DNA from: a virus
Direction: 5' to 3' (one strand)
IMG/VR virus record: IMGVR_UViG_3300048912_000044
Location: 1 to 43,120 of that record
DNA length: 43,120 bases
Below are positions 33,518-40,163 of this stretch, piece after piece; positions within the stretch are counted from its first letter, which is position 1; each line of letters begins with the position of its first letter. Below the pieces are notes generated by a model that saw only the letters and a program-made list of their open reading frames with translations, did not search any database and was not told where the DNA came from. Made by a program: the position numbers and the translations under genes.

Positions 33518-33529
33518 ACCGGGTTTTTT
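33505..33529 (+). terminator. Rho-independent terminator after spanin genes
   Basis: CCCGG (33505-33509) and CCGGG (33519-33523) form a 5-bp stem, extendable by a G-T pair, with a 9-base loop and then T6. It overlaps the o-spanin stop codon. The stem is short, so efficiency may be moderate. Confidence 0.72.
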
Positions 33530-33544
33530 ATCAAGGAGATTCAC

Positions 33545-33835
33545 ATGCCGCAGTTCTTCAGCTCTGCAACCCCAACCACATCTTTCATTCTGAACATGAA
33601 CGGCGCGAGTAAGCCGTCTTTTCAGCTCTCTGTGCAAGGCCCTGCGGCGGTCTCCGCGGAAGCGATCATTGAAGGGGGTCATGACGGCCAAGGGTGGATC
33701 ACCATCGCCACGCTGGAGGCCAGCGGAACGGCCTACGCAACTGATGGCGGGCCACTCGAAACCAACTGGCCTCTGATGCGCGCCCGTCTTACCGCGGTAT
33801 CAGGCGGAACAGCCACACTTCACTTTGCGCTCTGA
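33545..33835 (+). CDS. Small beta-rich hypothetical protein, possible virion decoration
   Basis: This 96-residue protein starts at ATG 33545 after AAGGAGATT. It is beta-rich and built of SFILNMNG, FQLSVQGPAAVSAEAIIEGGHDGQGWITIATLEASG and LMRARLTAVSGGTATLHFAL strands (given in parts), much like a small jelly-roll. It resembles in pattern the cement protein at 16109 (noise/statistics style DSADNVTFADVASL). It follows the lysis genes together with two other surface-like genes, so a tail or capsid surface role is possible. Confidence 0.78.
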   Translation: MPQFFSSATPTTSFILNMNGASKPSFQLSVQGPAAVSAEAIIEGGHDGQGWITIATLEASGTAYATDGGPLETNWPLMRARLTAVSGGTATLHFAL

Positions 33836-33845
33836 GGACTGAGCC

Positions 33846-34247
33846 ATGAAAAGACATGATGAAGGGATTTTGCAGAATGGCTTTGTTGATCCAACGGACG
33901 TGCAGGCGATGGTCGATGACGCTATGGATTCTGCAATGGCTCAGATGGTGTTGAACCAGTCTGTGAACGAGGGCCAAACCATCACGCTACCGGCAACCAA
34001 TCAGAGCATCACGCTCAATCTGCTGACTGGTGGGGCGTCGCTTAACCAGGTCAACGTGATTCTTCCCGGGAACGCTGACGGGGTTGTGGGTCAGCGGGTA
34101 TTCGTGAACAGCGATGGTCAGGTGGCACAGGTTTCATTCAGCGCGGGAAGCAACCAAGTCAACAACGCCGACGTGATGTTCTCGCCCGGCGACAACTACG
34201 TCTACTACCGCAATCAGCCCACAATTTGGTCGAGGGTTACATCGTGA
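33846..34247 (+). CDS. Hypothetical protein, possible virion surface/adhesin-associated
   Basis: This 133-residue protein has a helical, acidic N-terminus (DPTDVQAMVDDAMDSAMAQMVL) and a beta-rich rest with Asn-rich strands (GQTITLPATNQSITLNLLTGGASL, in part). Its C-terminus (FSPGDNYVYYRN) resembles the closing strands of fibre-associated domains. Its TGA overlaps the GTG of the next gene. The family is not recognised; proximity to a fibre-like gene suggests a shared complex. Confidence 0.78.
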   Translation: MKRHDEGILQNGFVDPTDVQAMVDDAMDSAMAQMVLNQSVNEGQTITLPATNQSITLNLLTGGASLNQVNVILPGNADGVVGQRVFVNSDGQVAQVSFSAGSNQVNNADVMFSPGDNYVYYRNQPTIWSRVTS

Positions 34248-35227
34248 AGCGCTTATTCGCATTACTCATTCTTTTGCCTTCCCTGGCATTTGGCGGACCA
34301 AATGACATTGTCGCGACTCAGCGCAATGCAACAGACACTGGCCTTGCTCCCGCGCGCCTTGTTACCGCACCAGCCGGCGGCGCCAATGCCGTCATGGGTT
34401 ACAACGGATCCACCAACCTTCCGGTGCATTGGCTGGTCGGTGGCGGTCTTGGCATCTCATCTGGCTCACTTGTGGCATTGCCGCAGGCTTGGGCGTCGAT
34501 CACCGGCAAGCCGACCTTTTCCACGGTCGCTACGACTGGTGCTTATGCTGACCTGACTGGTCAGCCTGCTCTGTTCAACGGCGCCTATGGATCTCTGACG
34601 GGTATTCCTTCGACGTTCGCTCCCGCGTCTCACACGCAAGCCTGGAGCACCATCACGGCCACGCCAACGACTCTCGGCGGATATGGGGTTACTGATGGCG
34701 TCACAACGTCTACGCTGGCCTCATACGCGACCACGGCATCTGTCACTGCGGGGCTGGCCACGAAGTTCAACACTCCGGCTGGAACCGCGGCGCAATACGT
34801 CAGGGGTGATGGTGCGCTGGCAACACTGCCGACGGTCCAAGCGATCAGCATTAACGATTCCCCTGGTCGCGCGCTGGTGACTACTACCACCGCTACGGGA
34901 TTCCAGGTTAGCGCGACCCGGGTGTCAAAGGTCTGCTACGAGGGGTCGTTCTCAACCACGTCCACAATCGGCGGCCCATCATCCGCCAGCGTGTTCTTGG
35001 AGACGGCTGATACGAATAGCACCACGGCTGGAGACTGGACGATCAAAGCCCAGCAGACCTATACCAACACGATCACGCTGGCGGTAGTTTTGAACCAGGT
35101 GCAGGGCAACAACTGGGCTCTATGCCGGTACATCCCGGCCGGCAAGTACGTCCGCATCCGTTCTGGATCTATCACTGGTACCGCGTCGGCAACCATCAAC
35201 ACGACGCAGCAAGAGACGTTGCTGTAG
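34244..35227 (+). CDS. Fibre-like repeat protein with N-terminal signal peptide
   Basis: GTG 34244 overlaps the upstream TGA. The 327-residue product begins VKRLFALLILLPSLAFG, a good Sec signal peptide with cleavage before GPND. It continues with fibre repeats: WASITGKPTF, YADLTGQPALF, YGSLTGIPSTF, WSTITATPTTLGGYG. A coil-like stretch (TLASYATTASVTAGLATKF) follows, then YVRGDGALATLP and a C-terminal beta domain with two cysteines (residues near 225 and 290). The repeats are those of tail fibres, but fibres are assembled in the cytoplasm and do not normally carry export signals. It may be an exported adhesin or exclusion factor, or the hydrophobic start may be a tail-anchoring segment. Confidence 0.85.
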   Translation: MKRLFALLILLPSLAFGGPNDIVATQRNATDTGLAPARLVTAPAGGANAVMGYNGSTNLPVHWLVGGGLGISSGSLVALPQAWASITGKPTFSTVATTGAYADLTGQPALFNGAYGSLTGIPSTFAPASHTQAWSTITATPTTLGGYGVTDGVTTSTLASYATTASVTAGLATKFNTPAGTAAQYVRGDGALATLPTVQAISINDSPGRALVTTTTATGFQVSATRVSKVCYEGSFSTTSTIGGPSSASVFLETADTNSTTAGDWTIKAQQTYTNTITLAVVLNQVQGNNWALCRYIPAGKYVRIRSGSITGTASATINTTQQETLL

Positions 35228-35234
35228 AAACAGG

Positions 35235-35257
35235 AAGGGCGCCATTGCGGCGCCCTT
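35235..35257. terminator. Bidirectional terminator where the two operons meet
   Basis: AAGGGCGCC (35235-35243) and GGCGCCCTT (35249-35257) form a perfect 9-bp stem around ATTGC. On the plus strand it is followed by CTTC, on the minus strand by CCTG, so T tracts are weak. It fills the only gap between the convergent stops at 35227 (plus) and 35260 (minus), so it probably ends both transcripts. Confidence 0.78.
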
Positions 35258-35259
35258 CT

Positions 35260-35763
35260 TCATTCTGGCTTGTCGATGTCGTTGCCTGGGTCTGGCTCGT
35301 CAAGGTCTTCCATATGCGCATCCAGCTCTTCGCCAAATACACGCTCTTGATCTGATGCGCCCCAGCGTTTTACGAACGCGTTTATATCTCCTGACTCATC
35401 CCGCAACCGCAAGTACCAGCCTGCATATTGCTTGCTAACCAGCGCTTCGCTTTCCGCTTTGCGTGTGCGCTCGTTCAGGTCGGCAACGAAGTGCTGGCAG
35501 CGACTCACTTCCTGCAAGACGGACCGGTCAATTGTCGCTGCGGCATCGACCAGGGCTTGTCCTGGCGACGGATCTTTTCCGTCCAGCACGCTCGTCAGCC
35601 AGGCGCACAGGCCGATCACCAGCGCCTCTGTGGCTTCGTCGTGCGCGCCGGCCTTGTCCAGCACACCAGACAGCTCACCAATCGCCTGCACGGCCACCAT
35701 GGCCACGGTCTGCACGGGGTTATCTTCCATGGATCGCGCCAGTTCTTTCTCGTCGATTCTCAT
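35260..35763 (-). CDS. Hypothetical protein, last gene of leftward operon
   Basis: This 167-residue acidic helical protein starts at ATG 35763, overlapping the upstream stop by ATGA; the longer frame to 35883 is nested in the preceding gene. It contains VAMVAVQAIGELSGVLDKAGAHDEATEALVIGL (in parts a helical bundle), a DGKDPSPGQALVDAAATID segment, and an Asp/Glu/Pro-rich C-terminal tail. No family is recognised. It ends on the operon terminator. Confidence 0.83.
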   Translation of the reverse strand: MRIDEKELARSMEDNPVQTVAMVAVQAIGELSGVLDKAGAHDEATEALVIGLCAWLTSVLDGKDPSPGQALVDAAATIDRSVLQEVSRCQHFVADLNERTRKAESEALVSKQYAGWYLRLRDESGDINAFVKRWGASDQERVFGEELDAHMEDLDEPDPGNDIDKPE

Positions 35764-36032
35764 TGTGTGGCTACCTTCTCGTTGTAGGTTTTGCGCATGG
35801 CTTCGTAGTTGTTCCAGGTCCAGTGTGGGAGTGCCGCGCAGCTGAATGACTGCAGGCCGATGTCCAAGTGTGGCGGAGCCCAAGTAACAACCAGCGTCAC
35901 GCCGAACTGCTTGTTCTTCAGAACCTTACGCCGGCCACCGGTCGATGCACTATCAGCCACGGCCACGGCTTCAAACTCCAGCTTCTCTGGCATCTCAGGT
36001 TTATTTTCCATCGGTCTTTTTTCCATAGTCAC
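35760..36032 (-). CDS. Hypothetical protein (up to 90 aa)
   Basis: The frame has a charged N-terminus (KPEMPEKLEFEAVAVADS) and a C-terminal part rich in aromatic residues (VTWAPPHLDIG, LPHWTWNNYEAMRK). The start is uncertain: GTG 36032 has an AGG nine bases upstream, while ATG 36026 and ATG 36011 are alternatives; all overlap the preceding 46-residue gene. Its stop overlaps the next start (ATGA). Function unknown. Confidence 0.75.
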   Translation of the reverse strand: MTMEKRPMENKPEMPEKLEFEAVAVADSASTGGRRKVLKNKQFGVTLVVTWAPPHLDIGLQSFSCAALPHWTWNNYEAMRKTYNEKVATQ

Positions 36033-36141
36033 GGTGCAGAACCTGCACGAATTCGTAGCCGTGGTTCATTTCGACCACGCACCATACGCCGGATGTCAGC
36101 CGGTCCATCAGTTGGTTGAACGAGTAGCGTCGGGTTCTCAT
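36001..36141 (-). CDS. Small hypothetical protein (46 aa)
   Basis: ATG 36141 overlaps the stop of the DUF1364-like gene by ATGA, and the frame runs 46 residues to TAA at 36001. The product is basic at the N-terminus (RTRRYSFNQLMDRL), then has a short beta-like part (VWCVVEMNHGYEFVQVLH) and a Lys-rich end. It overlaps the next gene by up to 32 bases. The coupling and ordinary amino-acid makeup support a real gene. Confidence 0.6.
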   Translation of the reverse strand: MRTRRYSFNQLMDRLTSGVWCVVEMNHGYEFVQVLHRDYGKKTDGK

Positions 36142-36437
36142 GGCTTCAATACCCCTTCACTGATCAGTGTATCGATTGTGCGGAATACGCCCTCGGCGTG
36201 GTAGAGGCGCAGCTCGTCGCGTGTCAGTCCGGCCTTGGTGCGCCCATCAATTTGATCGTGGCAATACAGGCAGGCCCAGGCACCTTGCAGATTCTTGGGC
36301 TTGATCCCAACGCCGCATGTTCCTGCCAATCGATAGTGGGCAAGAACGGTGGTTTCTGTGTCGTTCGGGCAGCCGTCGAGCCTGACCTGGCAATCCCGGC
36401 CGCGCGCCGCTTTGGTGAACTTGTCTTGCTTACTCAC
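36138..36437 (-). CDS. DUF1364 family nuclease-like protein (HNH-type zinc site)
   Basis: This 99-residue protein matches the DUF1364 phage family: FTKAARGRDCQVRLDGC, TTVLAHYRLAG, GAWACLYCHDQIDGRTK. Cys residues at about 16, 23, 55 and 58 with nearby His residues form a zinc-bound HNH-like core related to the Ref/DUF968-type recombination nucleases. It lies in the recombination block after NinB and probably works on recombination DNA. Activity is inferred. Starts and stops couple to both neighbours by ATGA overlaps. Confidence 0.86.
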   Translation of the reverse strand: MSKQDKFTKAARGRDCQVRLDGCPNDTETTVLAHYRLAGTCGVGIKPKNLQGAWACLYCHDQIDGRTKAGLTRDELRLYHAEGVFRTIDTLISEGVLKP

Positions 36438-36622
36438 TGCTCAACCCTCCGCACAATCTCAATGATCTCCAGAACGCCCTTCTTGTAGCCTTCTGGCTTA
36501 TCGACCAGGCCACCCTTCAGCAGTTGGATCAGGCCCTCCTTCCCAATGACCGCATCACGCGCCCGGTCGTTGCACATATCGCAGGCCCAGCGCCGGCCTT
36601 GGAGTTCTTCGATACGACTCAT
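36434..36622 (-). CDS. Small hypothetical protein with CDMC motif (62 aa)
   Basis: This 62-residue protein has CDMC at residues 14-17 and is otherwise helical (IGKEGLIQLLKGGLV, KGVLEIIEIVRRV). A single CxxC could join a partner to bind zinc. It is coupled to both neighbours by four-base overlaps. No family is recognised. Confidence 0.75.
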   Translation of the reverse strand: MSRIEELQGRRWACDMCNDRARDAVIGKEGLIQLLKGGLVDKPEGYKKGVLEIIEIVRRVEQ

Positions 36623-36777
36623 CGAACAACCTCCACGGTTTTAGAATTGAACTGGCCCGGCATCCAAAGTCGTTTGGGGGTTCCCTTGTGCCATTCGCAA
36701 TATGAGCCGAAGTTGCTGGTGGACTTTGTTACGTGGTGCCAGCGGCCGGTGTTGTCTTGGATTCGGTGCGTGGTCAT
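36619..36777 (-). CDS. Small basic hypothetical protein (52 aa)
   Basis: ATG 36777 overlaps the upstream DUF2591 gene stop (ATGA); the longer frame to 36996 lies inside that gene and is rejected. The product is rich in His, Trp and basic residues (GRWHHVTKSTSNFGSYCEWHKGTPKRLWMPG in parts) and could bind nucleic acid. It ends overlapping the next ATG. Function unknown. Confidence 0.72.
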   Translation of the reverse strand: MTTHRIQDNTGRWHHVTKSTSNFGSYCEWHKGTPKRLWMPGQFNSKTVEVVR

Positions 36778-37127
36778 GGCATCAGTTCCTTTGGCACGTT
36801 CACGGTGTCGCCAAGGACCGAGGCAACGATGGCTCGACAGGCAGAAATCAGCGGGGTGTCGCCCTTGTAGCCCATGGGGTGACTCCACTCGGTGGCTGCA
36901 TTCCATGGGCCATTCTGGTTTTCCAGTGGCGCGCCGATGTCGAGCTTGTACTTCTCGATAAGCGGACCACCATCGCTCCAGTCGGTTGACGGGCAATAGC
37001 AGCGAAGCCAGTCATGCGCCCAGGCTTCCCGGCTATCAGGGTCATGCCAGCGCACCGCATACCCAACAGCCCAATCCAGCGCCGCGTCCGACAGGTCCTG
37101 CGTCTTCAATTCTACGAATTCGCTCAT
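36774..37127 (-). CDS. DUF2591 family phage protein
   Basis: This 117-residue protein shows the DUF2591 pattern: VELKTQDLSDAALDWAVGYA, then YCPSTDWSDGGPLIEKY, then GDTPLISACRAIVASVLGDTVNVP. The family is common in phage early regions and its function is unknown. ATG 37127 is chosen since GGAGG precedes it; it overlaps the preceding micro-gene stop. Confidence 0.9.
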   Translation of the reverse strand: MSEFVELKTQDLSDAALDWAVGYAVRWHDPDSREAWAHDWLRCYCPSTDWSDGGPLIEKYKLDIGAPLENQNGPWNAATEWSHPMGYKGDTPLISACRAIVASVLGDTVNVPKELMP

Positions 37128-37198
37128 AGCTTCCTCCAAGCTTCACGCTGTGCTTTGTTCCAGCCGGCGTAATCACTCCAATCAATCACGGTTTCCAT
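37124..37198 (-). CDS. Micro-protein (24 aa), Trp-rich
   Basis: ATG 37198 follows GGAGAGAG at good spacing. The 24-residue frame (start METVIDWSDYAGWNK) ends with TGA overlapping the next start by ATGA. Three tryptophans in 24 residues and a strong ribosome site argue for a true small gene. It fills the 96-base gap between NinB and the DUF2591 gene. Confidence 0.6.
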   Translation of the reverse strand: METVIDWSDYAGWNKAQREAWRKL

Positions 37199-37223
37199 AT
37201 CTCTCTCCAGTTGCTTTGGTTGG

Positions 37224-37640
37224 TTAATCGTATCGGCCGTTCCAGTGATCGGTCTGTGACCACTTCACATCATGCTCAGCTCCGAACGCCTGGACCCATT
37301 CGATAAGCTCGGCGCACTTCTTCATGCTCAGCTTGCTTGTGGGCTCGTACAGCACGTCAATTCCTTTGCCGTCGATAGCCGGGATCATCTGGATACTAGC
37401 GCCTCGCTCACGAAGCCATGCGGCGGTACAAAGCCGCTTCCAGACAGTCACATCCCACTTCATGCCGGCGTGTTCGACCTGAGTCGCGATGTCATTCAGG
37501 CAGGCGTGCAGCTTTTTGTTCTGCTCAACACTGCGATCCTGGCCGTTGATAGATACCTTGCTCGGTTTCTCAATGTTCATGCCGGCGATGTATCCCATCA
37601 GACGGGTACGATCAGCTTCTGTTGCGAGGCGAAAGTCCAT
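37224..37640 (-). CDS. ninB: NinB recombination protein
   Basis: This 138-residue protein begins MDFRLATEADRTRLMGYI and contains RSVEQNKKLHACLNDIA, KWDVTVWKRLC and TAAWLRE, all typical of NinB, the lambda Orf-like recombination mediator that helps load annealing or strand-exchange proteins on single-stranded DNA. ATG 37640 is two bases after the exonuclease stop. It belongs with the exonuclease and Erf just upstream. Confidence 0.92.
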   Translation of the reverse strand: MDFRLATEADRTRLMGYIAGMNIEKPSKVSINGQDRSVEQNKKLHACLNDIATQVEHAGMKWDVTVWKRLCTAAWLRERGASIQMIPAIDGKGIDVLYEPTSKLSMKKCAELIEWVQAFGAEHDVKWSQTDHWNGRYD

Positions 37641-37642
37641 GA

Positions 37643-38266
37643 TCAGCTCGTCAGATCGATGATTTGTTGGGTGCGCTCTTCCATGATTTCGTAGAAGCGC
37701 GAGACTTTGGTTTGCAGCGTGGCGATCATGGATTCGTCGCGGTAGGTCCGCTTGTGGAAAAGCGGCATGCCTGGGTAGAACGAGGCGAAGTCCAGGTGAT
37801 CGCGCTCGCTTAACCAGATACCAACCTGGCACTGCACCATGTGTTCAGCAGGGATTACGCCGCCCAGGATCACTTCGACCTGCAGCTTTGGCAGCTTGGT
37901 CTTGATCTCGACCAGGCCGTCGTCGCCTACAAGGCCGTCCGGGCTGTACCCGCAACCGTGGTTGAGGATGATCCCGCAGTCCACGATATCGATGCCCAGG
38001 CGCTCGCTGACGAATTTGCGCGCAACCGGCTCAAGCTCATGACCGCGCTCTGTGTGACGGTTACCTTCGAACTTGTCAGCAGCCTCACCAGTGAATCGTT
38101 CGCCAATCAGCTGGTTCATCAGCGTGAATGCGCCAGCCCCGAGCCCGGATTTATGTTTGCCGTCCACGAGCAGGCAGCTCATCACAGAGGCAGTGAGAAT
38201 CCCTGCGCGCGCCGCGAACCATTCATCAGTGCCCTGCTCGCAGTTCAGGTAGATAGGGCCGCTCAT
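37643..38266 (-). CDS. YqaJ-type phage recombination exonuclease
   Basis: This 207-residue enzyme is related to lambda exonuclease. It has the early QGTDEWFAARAGILTAS segment, ERGHELEP (Glu 79) and the PD-(D/E)xK core: GYSPDGLVG (Asp 110), then LVEIKTK (Glu 120, Lys 122). It chews 5' ends to give single strands for the Erf annealing protein. It lies between them and overlaps a small gene by four bases. Confidence 0.95.
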   Translation of the reverse strand: MSGPIYLNCEQGTDEWFAARAGILTASVMSCLLVDGKHKSGLGAGAFTLMNQLIGERFTGEAADKFEGNRHTERGHELEPVARKFVSERLGIDIVDCGIILNHGCGYSPDGLVGDDGLVEIKTKLPKLQVEVILGGVIPAEHMVQCQVGIWLSERDHLDFASFYPGMPLFHKRTYRDESMIATLQTKVSRFYEIMEERTQQIIDLTS

Positions 38267-38607
38267 TCGTAGTCACCTCGGGCCTTTGCGATCAAGTGGT
38301 CATACGCTTCAGATCGTTCTTTCAAAAGAGGCACCGCATCTGCAAGACCACGGAATATATCGGCTGCATCAACAAGAGCGAGAAGCAGCTGTGGCGACAT
38401 TGAGATCAGCCTTGCATTTGCCTTCTGAACTCCAAAGCCAAGCTCTACATACTCGCCATCAACAGCGGTAACGCCAACGGAGCAGTCGCAGATATTCCAG
38501 CCATCATTGCTATCGGCCTGTGTGCCGTCACCGCTATCAGAGCCTAAAGCAGAGAAAACGCCGGTGGAATTTATGACCGCCCATGGTCCTGGGGTATGTC
38601 CGCTCAT
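38263..38607 (-). CDS. Conserved phage hypothetical protein (HTPGPW type)
   Basis: This 114-residue protein starts MSGHTPGPWAVI and has a KANARLISMSPQLLLALVDAAD segment; both are widespread in small phage and prophage proteins of unknown role. It lies between erf and the exonuclease, with four-base overlaps on both sides, so it could be a cofactor of recombination. Confidence 0.88.
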   Translation of the reverse strand: MSGHTPGPWAVINSTGVFSALGSDSGDGTQADSNDGWNICDCSVGVTAVDGEYVELGFGVQKANARLISMSPQLLLALVDAADIFRGLADAVPLLKERSEAYDHLIAKARGDYE

Positions 38608-39377
38608 GCATCACCTTCCTGCGCCTGGGCGTTCTTCTGTGCCGACGTGGTCAGCTGGTTTAGTACGGTGTCGAAGGCGCTGCGCGGGATGGCTGCAATG
38701 TCCGGGTAGAGTTTCCTGAATGCGCCGCGTGCCTTCTCACTGCACTTTGGAATCAGTACCTCCAGTTGCTTGATCTGCAAGTCGGTGATGGACGGTTCAT
38801 CGACCGGCTGATTGTTGCCGTCATTGTCTTCGTTGGTCAGGACCACGTTGAAGATGTTCATGGTGAGATAGCGACGGGCATAGCTGTTGGTCGAGCCGTG
38901 GGCGTGCACACCTGTCTTGTTCACCTTGCCTGCAATGCCCGCGGCGTCCAGCGGAAGGTCCATGTGGTAGCGCTTGGTATGGCCTTGCTCATGCATCACA
39001 TCGCATACAACACGCAGATGGCCTGCAAGCGGAGAGTCCTCGGTACCGAACGACAGAGAAAAACCCTCGTCGGTGTATTCCGGGCTGATCTTTTTGTCGA
39101 TGTCTTCCAGCTTGGCATAGCCGCTGTTGGTCTGGCTGTTGAAGCTTGAGCGGTACACCGGCCCAATACGGCGCTGGGCACGGACCATTGCGGCGTTGAA
39201 TGCTGCCGATGCACTGCGGTCAACAAAGCGCTCATGCATCTGCATCAAGCGCTCCATCTTGTCCACGTCGACGGCTGGGTCTGCTGCCGCTCGCTGGATC
39301 ATCTGGATCATCATTGATGATTCGCTGACCTGGATCGGCATGTTTTCTGGGGTTTGGATCAGTTCGCTATTACTCAC
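38604..39377 (-). CDS. erf: Erf-family single-strand annealing protein
   Basis: This 257-residue protein belongs to the Erf recombinase family (P22 Erf). Core motifs are VDRSASAAFNAAMVRAQ, SGYAKLEDIDKKI, EGFSLSF and STNSYARRYLTMNIF (161-176). The last part is a separate acidic and helical domain. It anneals complementary single strands, letting the genome recombine and circularise. It forms a cassette with the exonuclease and NinB. Confidence 0.94.
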   Translation of the reverse strand: MSNSELIQTPENMPIQVSESSMMIQMIQRAAADPAVDVDKMERLMQMHERFVDRSASAAFNAAMVRAQRRIGPVYRSSFNSQTNSGYAKLEDIDKKISPEYTDEGFSLSFGTEDSPLAGHLRVVCDVMHEQGHTKRYHMDLPLDAAGIAGKVNKTGVHAHGSTNSYARRYLTMNIFNVVLTNEDNDGNNQPVDEPSITDLQIKQLEVLIPKCSEKARGAFRKLYPDIAAIPRSAFDTVLNQLTTSAQKNAQAQEGDA

Positions 39378-39381
39378 GGTT

Positions 39382-39825
39382 TTATTCCTTGATCAGTTTG
39401 GCAATGATGGCTTCGCCGACTTGACGCTCAACCATTTCACGCAGCTCTTCGCTGTTGTAGTTGGCGATGATCGACCTTAAACGGTGTTCGATCATTGGCT
39501 TGTTCTCATCCAGCAGAGACTGCAGGTGTTCGAAGCCTTTGCTTGCAGCGCGGTCCCAGGCCGAAGGCGGCGAGAAAACGGTATGGGATGACAGGCCTTC
39601 AATAACTTTGATCGTGTTGGCTTTCAGGACTTCAACCAACTTCCCATCGAAGTGCTGGTCAACCAGTTCGCCGACGAGGTCGTAAGCAGAGTTGCTGATA
39701 ATCCGCTCAAAGTTTTTGCTTGAAGAATTTGCGCATGCCGCACGGAATTCTTGAGCGGCGATGTTCTTCATCTCATCTTCGCTGAGATAGTCGGATACGT
39801 TGAAGGTCACGGTTTCAGTAGTCAT
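39382..39825 (-). CDS. Hypothetical protein next to erf (147 aa)
   Basis: This 147-residue protein is helical and mostly charged: DYLSEDEMKNIAAQEFRAAC, a central IISNSAYDLVGELVDQHFDG, and a C-terminal HRLRSIIANYNSEELREMVERQVG (in parts). No known motif is found. It starts 14 bases after the Arc-like regulator's stop and ends four bases before erf, so it likely works in recombination or its control. AAGG lies before the ATG. Confidence 0.8.
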   Translation of the reverse strand: MTTETVTFNVSDYLSEDEMKNIAAQEFRAACANSSSKNFERIISNSAYDLVGELVDQHFDGKLVEVLKANTIKVIEGLSSHTVFSPPSAWDRAASKGFEHLQSLLDENKPMIEHRLRSIIANYNSEELREMVERQVGEAIIAKLIKE

Positions 39826-39839
39826 GGGTATTTCCTTGG

Positions 39840-40037
39840 TCAGAGTTTGAATTCAACAACGTCCAGCAGGCGGTCGATGCGTGCGCCGCGCGCCAGCTTC
39901 TCGTCGATGGCCTGGAGGATGAAGGCGTTCATGGAGATGTGCTGTTCCTTGGATGCCTTCTCTACCTCGGCGCGCGGCTGATCATCGTCAAAGCGGACGA
40001 CAAACTTGGGTGCAATGCGGGAGTCTACGTGTGCCAT
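39840..40037 (-). CDS. Arc-like ribbon-helix-helix regulator
   Basis: This 65-residue protein fits the Arc/Mnt fold: a strand (PKFVVRF), helix A (RAEVEKASKEQH), a turn (ISM), helix B (NAFILQAIDEKLARG), then a short tail. ATG 40037 is used, with TAGGAACC upstream; the longer frame to 40103 covers the promoter. It has its own promoter and follows a terminator, so it can be made apart from the upstream genes. It may repress the recombination operon it heads. Confidence 0.86.
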   Translation of the reverse strand: MAHVDSRIAPKFVVRFDDDQPRAEVEKASKEQHISMNAFILQAIDEKLARGARIDRLLDVVEFKL

Positions 40038-40068
40038 TTTATGGTTCCTATTTGGTTTGTGTTTGATG

Positions 40069-40097
40069 ATCATATAGCCACCAACAACCCAGCGCAA
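40069..40097 (-). promoter_or_regulatory. Candidate promoter for the Arc-like regulator and recombination genes
   Basis: On the minus strand TTGCGC (40097-40092) and TATGAT (40074-40069) are spaced 17 bp. The -10 overlaps an ATGATCAT palindrome suited to a ribbon-helix-helix dimer. It lies between the terminator and the ATG at 40037. Confidence 0.55.
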
Positions 40098-40117
40098 GTA
40101 CAATTCGCCATCAAATA

Positions 40118-40147
40118 AAAAGCCCCAGCGTTTCGGCCGGGGCTTTT
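40118..40147 (-). terminator. Rho-independent terminator after the winged-helix gene
   Basis: AAAAGCCCC and GGGGCTTTT form a 9-bp stem around a 12-base loop, with T tracts on either strand, 16 bases past the stop at 40164. It separates the winged-helix gene from the recombination operon. Confidence 0.88.
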
Positions 40148-40163
40148 GTGTTTCTATGCTGGA

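Noticed and set aside
33545-35227. A diversity-generating retroelement like that of BPP-1
   Set aside because: The head genes are BPP-1-like, so I looked for a reverse transcriptase and a template/variable repeat pair. No RT motif (YxDD) or long near-repeat was seen.
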